Origin: Nocardioides massiliensis
GTDB lineage: Bacteria > Actinomycetota > Actinomycetes > Propionibacteriales > Nocardioidaceae
Direction: 5' to 3'
Assembly: GCF_030811215.1 (NCBI RefSeq)
Contig: NZ_JAUSQM010000001.1
Coordinates: forward strand, 1,612,001 to 1,676,000
Length of the DNA stretch: 64,000 bases
The translations under genes and the position numbers were made by a program. Every line of letters begins with the position of its first letter. Within the stretch, counting starts at the first letter, position 1. The notes under the pieces were generated by a model. The model worked only from the letters and a program-made list of their open reading frames with translations, made no database searches and was not told the origin of the DNA. Positions 8,541 through 17,039 of the stretch are shown one piece after another.

Positions 8541-9564
8541 CGACACCGAGGAGCGGCAGCACCTTCGCAGCGATGTCGTCGCGCAGGGAGTACGGGAGGT
8601 CGTAGGAGCCGACGTGCTGCAAGAAGATCGTCGTGGCGCCGAGCGACTCCGCGTCCCGCATGCGGGCGACGATCTCCTCCGGCGTACCGAACAGCGCGAA
8701 AGCACGCGCGAAGGTCACCGCGTCCTCGTCGCTCACCCAGCGTGAGCAGTGCTCGACGGCCAGGTCCCAGTCCTCCGCGTGCACCAGGTCCGGGTAGATC
8801 TCGGGGACGTGCGACGGCACCTCGATCTCCAGACCGGCGCTCGCCAGCGCGCTGCGGCCACCGTGCTGGGCGATGCCCGCACAGATCGGCTTCAGGATCC
8901 GGGCGTCGCGCTCGATGTCGTCGGTGACCCGGGCGTGGGCCGAGACGATGATCTCGACGGACTCCGGGTCCCGACCGGCCGCCTCGGCACCTTCGCGCAC
9001 CAGACCCACGGCACGGGTGAGCAGTGGCGTCGAGACGCCACTGAGCAGGACCGCACCGTCGGCGACCTCGCCTGCAAGGCGCAGGTTGCGCGGGCCGCTG
9101 GCTGCCACCAGCACCGGTACGCCTGGATAAGGGTCACGCAGCCGGACCGAAGCCTCGCCGAAGCTGGCTTCCTCGCCCGCGAGCAGGCGCCGGATAGCGA
9201 CGATGCCGTTGCGGAGCTCCGCACCCGTGCTCGGCGAGAGGCCGATGGGCTCGACGGAGCTGTTGCCGACACCCAGGCCGAGCCGGAACCGGCCGTCCGC
9301 GGCCTCGGCGACCGTCCGCGCCAGCGACGCGACGACGCTGGGGTGGCGCGTGGCCACGTTGGTCACCGCCGTCCCCAGTCCGATCCGTTGCGTGGCCTGC
9401 GCGGCGGCGAAGAGTGTCATCCACGCGTCGCGCCACAGCACCTGCGAGTCCGGCACGTAGATGTCGTCGAAGCCGGCGCGCTCGACCTCGGCGGCGAACT
9501 CGCCCAGCTCCGCCACCGGCTTGCACGGCGGGACGCGCAGGCCGATCCGCAACGAGGACGTCAT
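8530..9564 (-). CDS. LLM-class flavin- or F420-dependent oxidoreductase
   Basis: A 344-residue luciferase-like (bacterial luciferase superfamily) TIM-barrel protein. Visible features are an N-terminal beta strand LRIGLRVP, the segment TNVATRHPSVVASLARTV, and GRFRLGLGVG, which is typical of F420-dependent members such as methylenetetrahydromethanopterin-reductase-like proteins. It could use FMNH2 or F420H2; many actinobacterial members use F420 (family knowledge). ATG 9564 overlaps the upstream hydrolase stop (ATGA). It may act as a monooxygenase or reductase on an intermediate of the extradiol pathway. Confidence 0.85.
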   Translation of the reverse strand: MTSSLRIGLRVPPCKPVAELGEFAAEVERAGFDDIYVPDSQVLWRDAWMTLFAAAQATQRIGLGTAVTNVATRHPSVVASLARTVAEAADGRFRLGLGVGNSSVEPIGLSPSTGAELRNGIVAIRRLLAGEEASFGEASVRLRDPYPGVPVLVAASGPRNLRLAGEVADGAVLLSGVSTPLLTRAVGLVREGAEAAGRDPESVEIIVSAHARVTDDIERDARILKPICAGIAQHGGRSALASAGLEIEVPSHVPEIYPDLVHAEDWDLAVEHCSRWVSDEDAVTFARAFALFGTPEEIVARMRDAESLGATTIFLQHVGSYDLPYSLRDDIAAKVLPLLGVDDR

Positions 9565-10409
9565 CGCTGAGCTGCCAGGAACTCGAGCGTCTCCTTGTTG
9601 AAGCGGTCGGCGTGCTCGTGCTGCGGCCAGTGCCCGCACTCGGGATAGATCGCAAGCTCGGAGCCCGGGATCGCGGCGCTCATCGCTCGCGCCTCGGGGA
9701 CGTCGCCGAACGGGTTCTCCGCACCCCAGACCACGCGGGTCGGGGCCGTGATGCGACCCATCTGCTCGGGGGTGAGCAGGTCCTGGGTCCGGTTCTCCAT
9801 CTCCTGCAGGCAGAGCAGGTGGTCGATGTTCTCGACGAAGCTCGGCCGGTGGTAGATCGTGTGGCGGACGTCGACCAGCTCCTCGGTGACGTTGACCGGG
9901 TCGTGCATCAGGAGCTCCAGGCGGGCCCGGGTCAGGTCACGATCGTCGGTCATCACTGCGCGTCGGGTGCTGGCCTTGATCCGCTCCATCACCTCAGGGT
10001 TGGCAACGGTGCCGCCGGCGGCGACGAGCGCGAGGGTGCGCACCCGCTCGGGGTGGTCGGCCGCAAGGCGACCTGCGACCCAGCCGCCCAGGGACTCACC
10101 GATGAAGTGGGCGGACTCGATGCCTTGGGCGTCGAGGTAGTCCAGGACGTGCTGGACATAGCCCGGGATCCGGTAGGGCACCTGCGGGCTGTCGGTGTAG
10201 CCGTGGCCCATCATGTCGACCGCGTGGCAGTCGTAGTGCTCCGACAGCACCGCGACGTTGCGGACGAAGGCCTCCAGGTGTCCGCTGGTGCCGTGCAGCA
10301 TGATGATCGGCTCGCCGCTGCCGGCGCGCAGGGCGCGGGTACGCAGGCCGCCCGCGTCGACGTACTCGACGGCGAAGGGGACATCAGAGAGTTCGGTCCA
10401 GATGGTCAA
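9561..10409 (-). CDS. Alpha/beta hydrolase, meta-cleavage-product hydrolase type
   Basis: A 282-residue alpha/beta-hydrolase with the nucleophile elbow GES106LGG, HGTSGHLEAF as oxyanion region, and YPECGHWPQHE carrying the histidine. The TTG at 10409 is chosen because AGGAG lies 6 nt upstream and the family N-terminus fits; no ATG is suitably placed. It follows the extradiol dioxygenase gene by 32 nt, the order expected for a meta-cleavage pathway in which the dioxygenase product is hydrolysed. Substrate is unknown. Confidence 0.85.
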   Translation of the reverse strand: MTIWTELSDVPFAVEYVDAGGLRTRALRAGSGEPIIMLHGTSGHLEAFVRNVAVLSEHYDCHAVDMMGHGYTDSPQVPYRIPGYVQHVLDYLDAQGIESAHFIGESLGGWVAGRLAADHPERVRTLALVAAGGTVANPEVMERIKASTRRAVMTDDRDLTRARLELLMHDPVNVTEELVDVRHTIYHRPSFVENIDHLLCLQEMENRTQDLLTPEQMGRITAPTRVVWGAENPFGDVPEARAMSAAIPGSELAIYPECGHWPQHEHADRFNKETLEFLAAQR

Positions 10410-10441
10410 GGGTTCTCCTAGGTGCTGGTGTGTAGGGCGGA

Positions 10442-11371
10442 TCAGGCGGGTTCGACGACGGCCACACCCATGCCGGTGAGCCACTCGTCGACGGCGGAGT
10501 AGGCGAGAGTGCGGCCGCGGCCGCCGACAGCGGCTGCCATGGCGATCCAGGATCGGATCTCCTGAGCGCCGTTGCCTGCGACGTCCTCCACCTCGGCGTT
10601 GGTGAGCTCGAGCGTGCGGGAGAGATCGCCGGCTTCGAGCTGGGCCAGGAAGTCCTGGTCGAACGCCGGGTTGATGTCGGCCTTCGCCGCGCGAATGATC
10701 TGCCGGCGCCGTACCTCGAACTCCTTCCACTGCTCGCGGCCGTTGAGCCAGGCCTCGACCAGGAACTGGTCGTCCTCCGAGAGCGCGTCCGCCCAGTCGG
10801 GCCACGGCAGGCGATGGGACAACCCGCCGGACGCGATGACGGCGACCCGCTTGTCCGCACCGTCGGCCTCGATCACCCTGCGCAGTGACTTCCCGATCGC
10901 CTGCGCCCGCGGGAGCGGGATCAGCGGGGGAGCGAACATGTTGAGGACGACCGGGACGATCGGCACGTCCAGCTCGGGCACCAGGTGCTGGAGACTGTGG
11001 GTGATCCCGTGGTCCACAGTGAGGCGCAGCGAGAACGCCGGGTCGAAACCGTCGTCGACCAGTCCGTCCACCAGGCTCTTGGCGAGCTGGGTGTCGACGG
11101 GCAGCGGCCCTGCCGGCGTACCGGCCTCGCCCGCGCCGTTGACCTCCGCGACGCCCACCGTGATCGAGGGCATCAGGTCCAGGAAGAGACCCCGGAAGTG
11201 GTTGGAGCCGATCACGACGATGGTGTCGGGTCGGCGCTCTGCCAGGAAGTCGCGTGCCGCGTGCAGACCATCGCGGAAGCGGTGCGCCTCCGGCAGGTGG
11301 TCGACTTCCTCCCAATGGGTGTTCATCAGGGTGCTGTGGGATGCGGCGACGCCGCCAACCACCGTGCTCAT
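10442..11371 (-). CDS. Class III extradiol ring-cleavage dioxygenase (LigB superfamily)
   Basis: A 309-residue LigB-type non-heme Fe(II) dioxygenase, close in length to MhpB (2,3-dihydroxyphenylpropionate 1,2-dioxygenase). H12 (ASHST) and H58 (GSNHF) are the expected iron ligands, with the conserved H121 (DHG) and H186 (SGGLSH) of this superfamily; the Glu ligand should lie near the C-terminus. AGGAG precedes the ATG. It would open a catecholic or hydroxylated ring produced by the Rieske or molybdenum hydroxylase (inference). It lies 86 nt downstream of the IclR gene in the same direction. Confidence 0.88.
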   Translation of the reverse strand: MSTVVGGVAASHSTLMNTHWEEVDHLPEAHRFRDGLHAARDFLAERRPDTIVVIGSNHFRGLFLDLMPSITVGVAEVNGAGEAGTPAGPLPVDTQLAKSLVDGLVDDGFDPAFSLRLTVDHGITHSLQHLVPELDVPIVPVVLNMFAPPLIPLPRAQAIGKSLRRVIEADGADKRVAVIASGGLSHRLPWPDWADALSEDDQFLVEAWLNGREQWKEFEVRRRQIIRAAKADINPAFDQDFLAQLEAGDLSRTLELTNAEVEDVAGNGAQEIRSWIAMAAAVGGRGRTLAYSAVDEWLTGMGVAVVEPA

Positions 11372-11457
11372 GTGCTCAACTCCTGATCGGATTGCCTGAT
11401 CGTTCGTGACGTTGTGGGGGATGCGGATCGTGGCCCGTCGGCGCGCATCCTCGTGGC

Positions 11458-12300
11458 TCAGGTCATACGCATGGTGACGACCCGTTCACCCCTGGGGGAG
11501 TCCGCTTCCCGTGAGACGGAACGAGTCCCGTTCTCCAACACCTCCTGGGCATTGCGCAGGTAGCGCGACAGGCCGAGCGCGGATGTCTTCACCGCCGCCG
11601 CGAGGTGCGGCATGCGGTAGGCCGAGACCGGGACGGAGATCGACATCGCCGCAACCACCTCGCCCTGCACGAGGACGGGGGCGGCGACGCACTCGCGTCC
11701 GATCGTCGCCTCCTCGCGTTCGAAGGCGAGGCCCGTCGCGCGCACCTCCGACAGCTCACGACTGAGCCGGGCCGGGTCGGTGACGGACTTGTCGGTGATG
11801 CGGCGCAATGGTCGTGCCAGGTAGTCCGCCCGCACCTCGTCGCTGCTGAAGGCGAGCAGTGCCTTGCCGATGCCGGTGCAGTTGAGCGGAAGGCGTCCGC
11901 CGACCCGGGAGGGCAGACCGAGGTCGGAGTGCCCGTGGATCTTCTCGACGTAGACCACGTCGACTCCCTCGCGCACACCGAGGTGGACCGTTTCGTGCGT
12001 GGCCATGAACAGGTCCTGAAGGAACGGCAGTGCCGCCAACCGGAGCTGTTGCTCGACCGGGACGAGGCTGCTCAGCTCGAACAGCGCGATCCCCAGCTGG
12101 TAGCCCTGCTCGTCGTGGGAGAGCAGCCGGTGCTCGATCAGCACGTGGGCCAGGCGGTGCACCGTCGACTTCGGCATCCCCGTCCGCTGGGCGAGGTCGG
12201 CCAGCCTCAAGTGCATGTCCCCACTCCGATAGGCCTGGAGGATGCGGAGGCACTTCTCGAGCATGTTCGCCTGGTCGCGCGAGGGTGTGTTCCGCGTCAC
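11458..12300 (-). CDS. IclR-family transcriptional regulator (region A)
   Basis: A 280-residue IclR regulator: a winged helix-turn-helix near residues 15-75 (LRLADLAQRTGMPKSTVHRL), then the GAF-like effector domain with VYVEKIHG and CTGIGKALLAF, both typical of the family. The start is GTG at 12300, with AAGGAGG 8 nt upstream. It reads first in the reverse catabolic operon, with a 641-nt divergent region separating it from the ABC transporter. Two operator-like palindromes lie in that region. IclR proteins usually sense aromatic or organic-acid intermediates (family knowledge). Confidence 0.92.
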   Translation of the reverse strand: MTRNTPSRDQANMLEKCLRILQAYRSGDMHLRLADLAQRTGMPKSTVHRLAHVLIEHRLLSHDEQGYQLGIALFELSSLVPVEQQLRLAALPFLQDLFMATHETVHLGVREGVDVVYVEKIHGHSDLGLPSRVGGRLPLNCTGIGKALLAFSSDEVRADYLARPLRRITDKSVTDPARLSRELSEVRATGLAFEREEATIGRECVAAPVLVQGEVVAAMSISVPVSAYRMPHLAAAVKTSALGLSRYLRNAQEVLENGTRSVSREADSPRGERVVTMRMT

Positions 12301-12455
12301 GGGACGACCTCCTTCGCTGCGAATGAGCGCCCTTAGCCTGCGAACGCCGGGCCCGGAGCACTGCGATGCCGGGCGATTCGAAGAACATCCCGGCGGAACG
12401 TCGCCGTAACAACCGCGAAACCCGTAGAGGGAATGCTGTGCGCTCGACCAACAAC

Positions 12456-12476
12456 GTACCGTACATAGTACGGGAC
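12456..12476. promoter_or_regulatory. Operator-like palindrome, copy 2 (best match)
   Basis: GTACCGTAC-ATA-GTACGGGAC is a 21-bp palindrome with 8 of 9 paired positions symmetric, the most symmetric of the three copies. Read toward the IclR gene, it contains TACTAT as a -10 with TTCCCG 17 nt upstream, so the binding site would overlap the promoter of the reverse operon. Confidence 0.6.
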
Positions 12477-12781
12477 GATGTGCTTCGCGGGAAAGGGAGA
12501 GGGTCCGATGAACACCTGCGCCACGCGGATCGGCCGTGATGAAGCCCGGCGATCTCGCGGCACCGGGCTGCCCCTAGCGCCGTCACGTGCTCGCGGTGCG
12601 CAGTTCCGTCGCACGGGACGCCTGGCTGCGCGGCGTCGGGGCGGACTTAGCCTGATCCGACGTTCGGATACCGGCAGCCCGCTCGCGGGCCCTGGCGATC
12701 CGGTGAGCTGCACCCGGCGGGAAGGCCCCGAAAACCACATGAAAACCTTCGAGAAAAGACTTCCAATCTCGGCCCAGCGAT

Positions 12782-12798
12782 GTACCGTACATTGTACG
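12782..12798. promoter_or_regulatory. Operator-like inverted repeat, copy 3
   Basis: GTACCGTAC-ATT-GTACG repeats the element at 811 and 12456. Read toward the ABC transporter, it contains TACATT, a possible -10 element. It lies 143 nt before the ATG of the ATPase gene. Confidence 0.6.
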
Positions 12799-12941
12799 AC
12801 GGGCCCGCTGGATGGGTTCGGACCGCGGAATCAGCCCGCCGCCGGCAGCGCATGCGGCCGCCTGGTGCGTCCTGCGTCGTGGGACCGGTCTCGTCGTTTC
12901 AATCAGCGCCACGGCGATGGCGCCAGGGAGGGAGCAGCCCG

Positions 12942-13793
12942 ATGAGTGCACCAACCATTACTCCGCCGACCGGGGGCAACCATGTCGCCTCGGCTCGTCG
13001 CATCCTCGAGGTGGAGGACCTGCGCAAGCGGTACACCGAGTCGGGCCCCCTCGTCTGTGACGGCTTGACCTTCAACGTCGAGGAGGGGGAGTTCGTCGCG
13101 ATCATCGGCCCCTCCGGCTGCGGCAAGTCCACCCTGCTCCGGATGATGGCGGGGCTGTTGCCGCCGACCTCGGGGACGGTCCAGCTGAACGGGCGCAAGA
13201 TCTCGGGGCCGCCGCCGGAGATGGCCCTGGTCTTCCAGGACTACACGCGCTCGCTCTACCCCTGGCTCACGGTTGAGAAGAACGTTCGCTTCCCGTTGGC
13301 CGGCAACAAGAAGATGGACAAGCAGGAGAAGGCGAACCGGGTCCGCGACGCGCTCTCGAGTGTCGGCCTCAGCGGCTTCGAGAGCTACCACCCCGGGCAG
13401 CTCTCCGGAGGGATGCAGCAGCGCGTGGCGATCGCTCGCGCGCTGGCGTTCCAGCCCCAGATCCTCCTGCTCGACGAGCCCTTCGCCTCCGTCGACGCCC
13501 TCACCAAGGAGGGGCTCGAGGACACCCTGCTCGACGTGCGCGACCGCCTGCGGGAGTCCGGCAACACGATGCTGATGGTGACCCACGACATCGACGAGGC
13601 GATCTACCTCGCCGACCGGATCGTGATCCTCAGCAAGCCGCCGTGTCTCGTCGCCGAGGAGCTGCGCGTCGAGCTGCCGCAACCGCGCAGCCAGGTGGCC
13701 ACGCGCAGTCACCCCGAGTTCCTGCGCATCCGCGCCTACATCCACGACGTCATGGGCCTCACGCAGCAGCGCCAGGCCGTTCCCGGGCACTGA
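12942..13793 (+). CDS. NitT/TauT-type ABC transporter ATPase
   Basis: A 283-residue ATP-binding subunit. Walker A is GPSGCGKST (residues 56-64), the signature is LSGGMQQR, Walker B is ILLLDEPFASVD, and the switch histidine lies in VTHDIDEA. The VFQDYTRSLYPWLTVEKN region matches ATPases of nitrate/taurine/aliphatic-sulfonate/NMT1-type importers. GGGAGGGAG precedes ATG 12942; an upstream in-frame extension lacks a binding site and overlaps the operator. It energises the importer made with the two permeases at 14906-16524 and the binding protein at 13836. Confidence 0.93.
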   Translation: MSAPTITPPTGGNHVASARRILEVEDLRKRYTESGPLVCDGLTFNVEEGEFVAIIGPSGCGKSTLLRMMAGLLPPTSGTVQLNGRKISGPPPEMALVFQDYTRSLYPWLTVEKNVRFPLAGNKKMDKQEKANRVRDALSSVGLSGFESYHPGQLSGGMQQRVAIARALAFQPQILLLDEPFASVDALTKEGLEDTLLDVRDRLRESGNTMLMVTHDIDEAIYLADRIVILSKPPCLVAEELRVELPQPRSQVATRSHPEFLRIRAYIHDVMGLTQQRQAVPGH

Positions 13794-13835
13794 CGGACCA
13801 CAACCCGCCCACTCCCACCAGAAGTAAGGAACGCC

Positions 13836-14831
13836 ATGCGCAGAAACCTCAAGCGATCAGCGCCGTTGGTCGCCGCTTTCGCAGCACTCGCCCTCCTGTC
13901 GGCCTGCGGTAGCGACGACGGCGGCTCGGGTGTGTCCGCCAACGAGGACGGCTCGACCAGCATCACCATCGCCACGGTCGGCTCGGACTCCGGGTCCCAA
14001 GCCTTCTACGCAGAGAAGCAGGGCTTCTTCGAGGACAACGGCCTGGACGTCACGGTCAAGATCGTCGCGAACGTGCCCGAGCTCGCTGCAGCGGTGGAGT
14101 CGGGTGACGCTCAGTTCGCGCTCACCTCGCCGACGTCGGTGGCCTCCGCGAATGCGGCCGGCATCGGGTTCCAGATCGTCGCCGGCGGCGCCGTCTACAA
14201 GGAGGACAACCCCGGCGTGTGGGTCATGGTGCCCAAGGGCAGTGACATCACCGACGTCAAGGGTCTTGCCGGCAAGTCGATCGCGGTCAACGCCCTCAAC
14301 ACGATGCCGCACCTCTCGACGCTGGCGACCCTCGACGATGCCGGTGTCGACATCGACAAGATCAACTTCGTCACGCTCGACTTCACGCAGGTCGGTCAGG
14401 CCTTCGAGAGCGGACAGGTGGACGCGGCGACCGTGACCGCGCCCTTCAACGCACAGATCGAGGCCGACGGTCTCGGATCGGTGCTGACGGTCCCCTACGA
14501 CGCTGTCAACGATCGCCAGGACTTCTACAACACCATCTGGTTCGGACAGCGCAGCCTCGTGGAGGAGAACCCGGAGCTGATCGAGAAGTTCCAGGCGGCG
14601 ATCGCCGACACCAACGCCTGGGCCAACGACGAGGCGAACGAGGACGAGCGCAAGCAGATCCTCCAGGAGTACACCAACCTCACGGACGAGAGCGTCGCGA
14701 CCCTGCAGCTGCTCCAGTTCGGTGACGAGGCGACCGAGGAGATGCTCCAGCCGGTCATCGACGTCATGAGCCGCTTCAACGTGCTCCCCAAGCCGGTCGA
14801 GGCCACCGACATCATCGCCCAGATCGACTGA
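13836..14831 (+). CDS. ABC transporter substrate-binding lipoprotein (NMT1/SsuA-like)
   Basis: A 331-residue exported binding protein. It starts with basic residues and a hydrophobic segment ending in the lipobox LLSAC, so C24 is the predicted lipidated residue. The mature part has the NMT1/THI5/SsuA pattern (SGSQAFYAEKQGFFEDNGLDV; VWVMVPKGSDI). TAAGGAA precedes the ATG. Members bind small anionic or aromatic solutes such as sulfonates, phthalates or pyrimidine precursors (family knowledge). With ring-hydroxylating genes around it, an aromatic carboxylate is a reasonable guess. Confidence 0.9.
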   Translation: MRRNLKRSAPLVAAFAALALLSACGSDDGGSGVSANEDGSTSITIATVGSDSGSQAFYAEKQGFFEDNGLDVTVKIVANVPELAAAVESGDAQFALTSPTSVASANAAGIGFQIVAGGAVYKEDNPGVWVMVPKGSDITDVKGLAGKSIAVNALNTMPHLSTLATLDDAGVDIDKINFVTLDFTQVGQAFESGQVDAATVTAPFNAQIEADGLGSVLTVPYDAVNDRQDFYNTIWFGQRSLVEENPELIEKFQAAIADTNAWANDEANEDERKQILQEYTNLTDESVATLQLLQFGDEATEEMLQPVIDVMSRFNVLPKPVEATDIIAQID

Positions 14832-14840
14832 CGCGCCGTC

Positions 14841-14869
14841 GGCGCGGACGACCACGAGTCGTCCGCGCC
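14841..14869 (+). terminator. Intercistronic hairpin after binding-protein gene
   Basis: A perfect 11-bp stem, GGCGCGGACGA paired with TCGTCCGCGCC, around a 7-nt loop lies 10 nt after the binding-protein stop. No T-run follows, so it is more likely a 3'-end-stabilising or attenuating hairpin that lets the binding protein be made in excess over the permeases. Confidence 0.6.
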
Positions 14870-14905
14870 GGCTCCGCCTCTCGACATCTGCCCGGAAGGA
14901 TCCCC

Positions 14906-15757
14906 ATGAGTACGACGAGTACGGTGCTCGACGAAAAGGTCGGGTCTGCTGCTCCCGACCCGTCGGCGCCGCGCCCGGCACGGCCGCGCCGACGGAGGGG
15001 CCGCCCCAACTTCCGGGGTGCGGTCTTCGCGGTCGGTCTGGTGCTGTTCCTCGAGGTGCTGACGGCGACCGTCATCACGTCGCTCTACGTCCCTCGCCCC
15101 AGTGAGGTCGCAGTCGCCCTCTGGTCCGAGATCCAGCGCGGCGACATCCTGTCCGGTGTCGGTGCGACGATGGGCGCGTATGCGCGCGGGCTCGGGATCG
15201 CGATCGTGGCCGGTGTCCTGCTGGGAGCGGCGCTCGGCGCTTCACGCACCGCATGGGAGTTCTTCCGTGTCGTCATCGAGTTCCTGCGGCCCCTGCCGTC
15301 GGTGGCGCTCATCCCGTTCTCGATCCTGCTGCTCGGCGTCGGGACGACCACCACGGTGGCGATGGTCGTCTACGCGTCTCTGTGGCCGATCCTCTTCAAC
15401 ACCTATTACGGCGTGAAGGGGGTCAACCAGGTCTCGATCGACGCGGCGCGGACCTTCGGCCTCAACCGTTGGCAGATCTTCCGCCGCGTTCAGATCCCCT
15501 CGGCGGCGACAAGCATCGTCACGGGGATCCGGATCAGCTCGGCGATCGCCCTCATCCTGGTGATCACGGTCGAGATCCTGACCCGCAACGGTGGACTGGG
15601 CTACTACATCGTGCGGATGCAGGTGGCGATCCGCACCGAGGACATGTACGCCGGCATCCTCGTCGTCGGTGTCCTGGGCTACACGATCGCGCTCATCGTG
15701 GCCGCCCTCGAGCGCCGGATGGTGTTCTGGAGCGCGGCCCGGACGGAGGGGAACTGA
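14906..15757 (+). CDS. NitT/TauT-type ABC transporter permease 1
   Basis: A 283-residue permease with about six membrane segments after a basic, Pro/Arg-rich N-terminus of about 35 residues. The ATPase-contacting EAA loop is visible as SIDAARTFGLNRWQIFRRVQIPSA. GGAAGGA precedes the ATG. Its stop overlaps the start of the next permease by one base (TGATG), showing co-translation. The two permeases are paralogous and probably form a heterodimer. Confidence 0.93.
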   Translation: MSTTSTVLDEKVGSAAPDPSAPRPARPRRRRGRPNFRGAVFAVGLVLFLEVLTATVITSLYVPRPSEVAVALWSEIQRGDILSGVGATMGAYARGLGIAIVAGVLLGAALGASRTAWEFFRVVIEFLRPLPSVALIPFSILLLGVGTTTTVAMVVYASLWPILFNTYYGVKGVNQVSIDAARTFGLNRWQIFRRVQIPSAATSIVTGIRISSAIALILVITVEILTRNGGLGYYIVRMQVAIRTEDMYAGILVVGVLGYTIALIVAALERRMVFWSAARTEGN

Positions 15758-16524
15758 TGACGCACCGCATCGCGAACCGCGCAGGCCGGTTGCTCCTACC
15801 GTGGATCCTGCCGATCACCCTGCTCGCACTGTGGGAGTTCGCCGGCCGCAACACGACCAGCATCTACCTGCCGCCGCTCAGCGACGTCCTCATCACGCTG
15901 CGCGACGACTGGATGTGGGACCGCACCCGCTCGGACCTGCTCCCCAGCCTCGAGCGCTTCGCCATGGGCTACGTCATCGGGGCACTGGTCGGGATCCTGG
16001 CGGGCCTCGCCATCGGCTCGTCGCGCCGGATCGCCGACTACACGACCCCCACGATGGAGTTCCTGCGGTCGCTGCCGGCCGTCGCCGTGCTGCCCATCGC
16101 CGTCCTCCTCTTCGGCCTGGGCGACGGGATGCGCGTGTCGATCATCGCCTTCGGCGTCGCCTTCCCCGTCCTGGTCAACACCATCGCCGGTGCGCGGAGC
16201 TGCCGCAGCGAGCGGATCGACGTGGCGCGGATGTACGGACTCAACCGGTTCCAGGTGATCCGCCGGGTCGTCCTGCCGTCGGCGATCCCGATGATCTCCG
16301 CGGGTCTGCGGGTCGGGCTGCCGATCGCGCTGATCATGATGGTCGTCTCCGAGCTCGTCGGTGGTCAGAACGGGATCGGCTTCTACCTGACCCAGGCGCA
16401 GTCGATGTTCGACATCGCGGGCATGTTCACTGCGCTGCTGATCCTGGGCGTCCTGGGCAACGTGATCAACAACCTGTATGCCTGGATCGAGACGCGGCGG
16501 TTGCATTGGGCAAGCCACCTGTGA
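15757..16524 (+). CDS. NitT/TauT-type ABC transporter permease 2
   Basis: A 255-residue permease paired with the preceding gene. It has about six membrane segments and the EAA loop IDVARMYGLNRFQVIRRVVLP. It begins at ATG 15757, overlapping the first permease by one base, and ends by GTGA overlap with the 2Fe-2S subunit gene. This places transporter and molybdenum hydroxylase in one transcript, so the imported solute is probably the hydroxylase substrate or its precursor (inference). Confidence 0.92.
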   Translation: MTHRIANRAGRLLLPWILPITLLALWEFAGRNTTSIYLPPLSDVLITLRDDWMWDRTRSDLLPSLERFAMGYVIGALVGILAGLAIGSSRRIADYTTPTMEFLRSLPAVAVLPIAVLLFGLGDGMRVSIIAFGVAFPVLVNTIAGARSCRSERIDVARMYGLNRFQVIRRVVLPSAIPMISAGLRVGLPIALIMMVVSELVGGQNGIGFYLTQAQSMFDIAGMFTALLILGVLGNVINNLYAWIETRRLHWASHL

Positions 16525-17039
16525 CCCTCGGGGCAGGCAGCGAGGACGACCCGACGACGCTCGTCGTCAACGGCACCGAGGTCCTCGCCCCTGCATCGCA
16601 GTCACTCGCGAGTGTCCTGCGTGATCAGCTCGGACTCACAGCGACCAAGGTCGCCTGTGGGCGCGGCGAGTGTGGTGCCTGCACGGTGCTGGTCGACGGA
16701 CGACCCACGATGGCGTGCGTGACGATGGCCGGTCTGGTGCGCGGTCCGGTCGAGACGCTCGAGGGTCTGGCCGACGAGATCAGCGACCTGCGTGAGGAGT
16801 TCGCCGACCGCGGGGCGTTCCAGTGCGGGTTCTGCACGCCCGGACAGCTCGTCCACGGCGCCGCACTGGTGCGTCAGGCCGGGCGGCTCGCCGAGGAGGG
16901 CGACCTGCCGTGCGCCGTACGCAAGCGCCTGTCGGGCAACATCTGTCGCTGCACCGGCTACCAGGCCATCACCGCCGCACTGTGCTCCGTGGTCGAGCAA
17001 CGGGTCGAGGCGCGGGTCGAGAAGGAGGAGATCCGGTGA
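16521..17039 (+). CDS. Molybdenum hydroxylase 2Fe-2S subunit (CoxS/NdhS-like)
   Basis: A 172-residue small subunit of the xanthine dehydrogenase family. The plant-type cluster motif is CGRGECGAC with a later Cys (TMACVTM); the C-terminal cluster is CGFCTPG and CRCTGY. These two [2Fe-2S] centres carry electrons from the molybdenum site to FAD. The start is GTG 16521 in a GTGA overlap with the permease, and the end overlaps the next gene by GTGA. Length and motif spacing are normal. Confidence 0.95.
   Translation: MTLGAGSEDDPTTLVVNGTEVLAPASQSLASVLRDQLGLTATKVACGRGECGACTVLVDGRPTMACVTMAGLVRGPVETLEGLADEISDLREEFADRGAFQCGFCTPGQLVHGAALVRQAGRLAEEGDLPCAVRKRLSGNICRCTGYQAITAALCSVVEQRVEARVEKEEIR

Larger units (their letters stand above)
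12301..12941. other. Divergent intergenic region (641 nt)
   Basis: This is the longest stretch without a convincing gene. It separates the reverse IclR operon from the forward ABC/molybdenum hydroxylase operon. It contains two copies of the GTACCGTAC palindrome (12456 and 12782), each overlapping a plausible -10 hexamer: TACTAT on the reverse strand for the first, TACATT on the forward strand for the second. The open frames within it have the composition of shadows, no good ribosome binding site and no recognisable motif. Long 5' leaders (about 150 nt on each side) would result if these are the promoters. Confidence 0.6.

Noticed and set aside
12478-12954. Open frames on both strands in the IclR-ABC divergent region
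   Set aside because: They lack ribosome binding sites and family motifs, have Arg/Pro/Gly-rich shadow composition, and overlap the operator-like palindromes.
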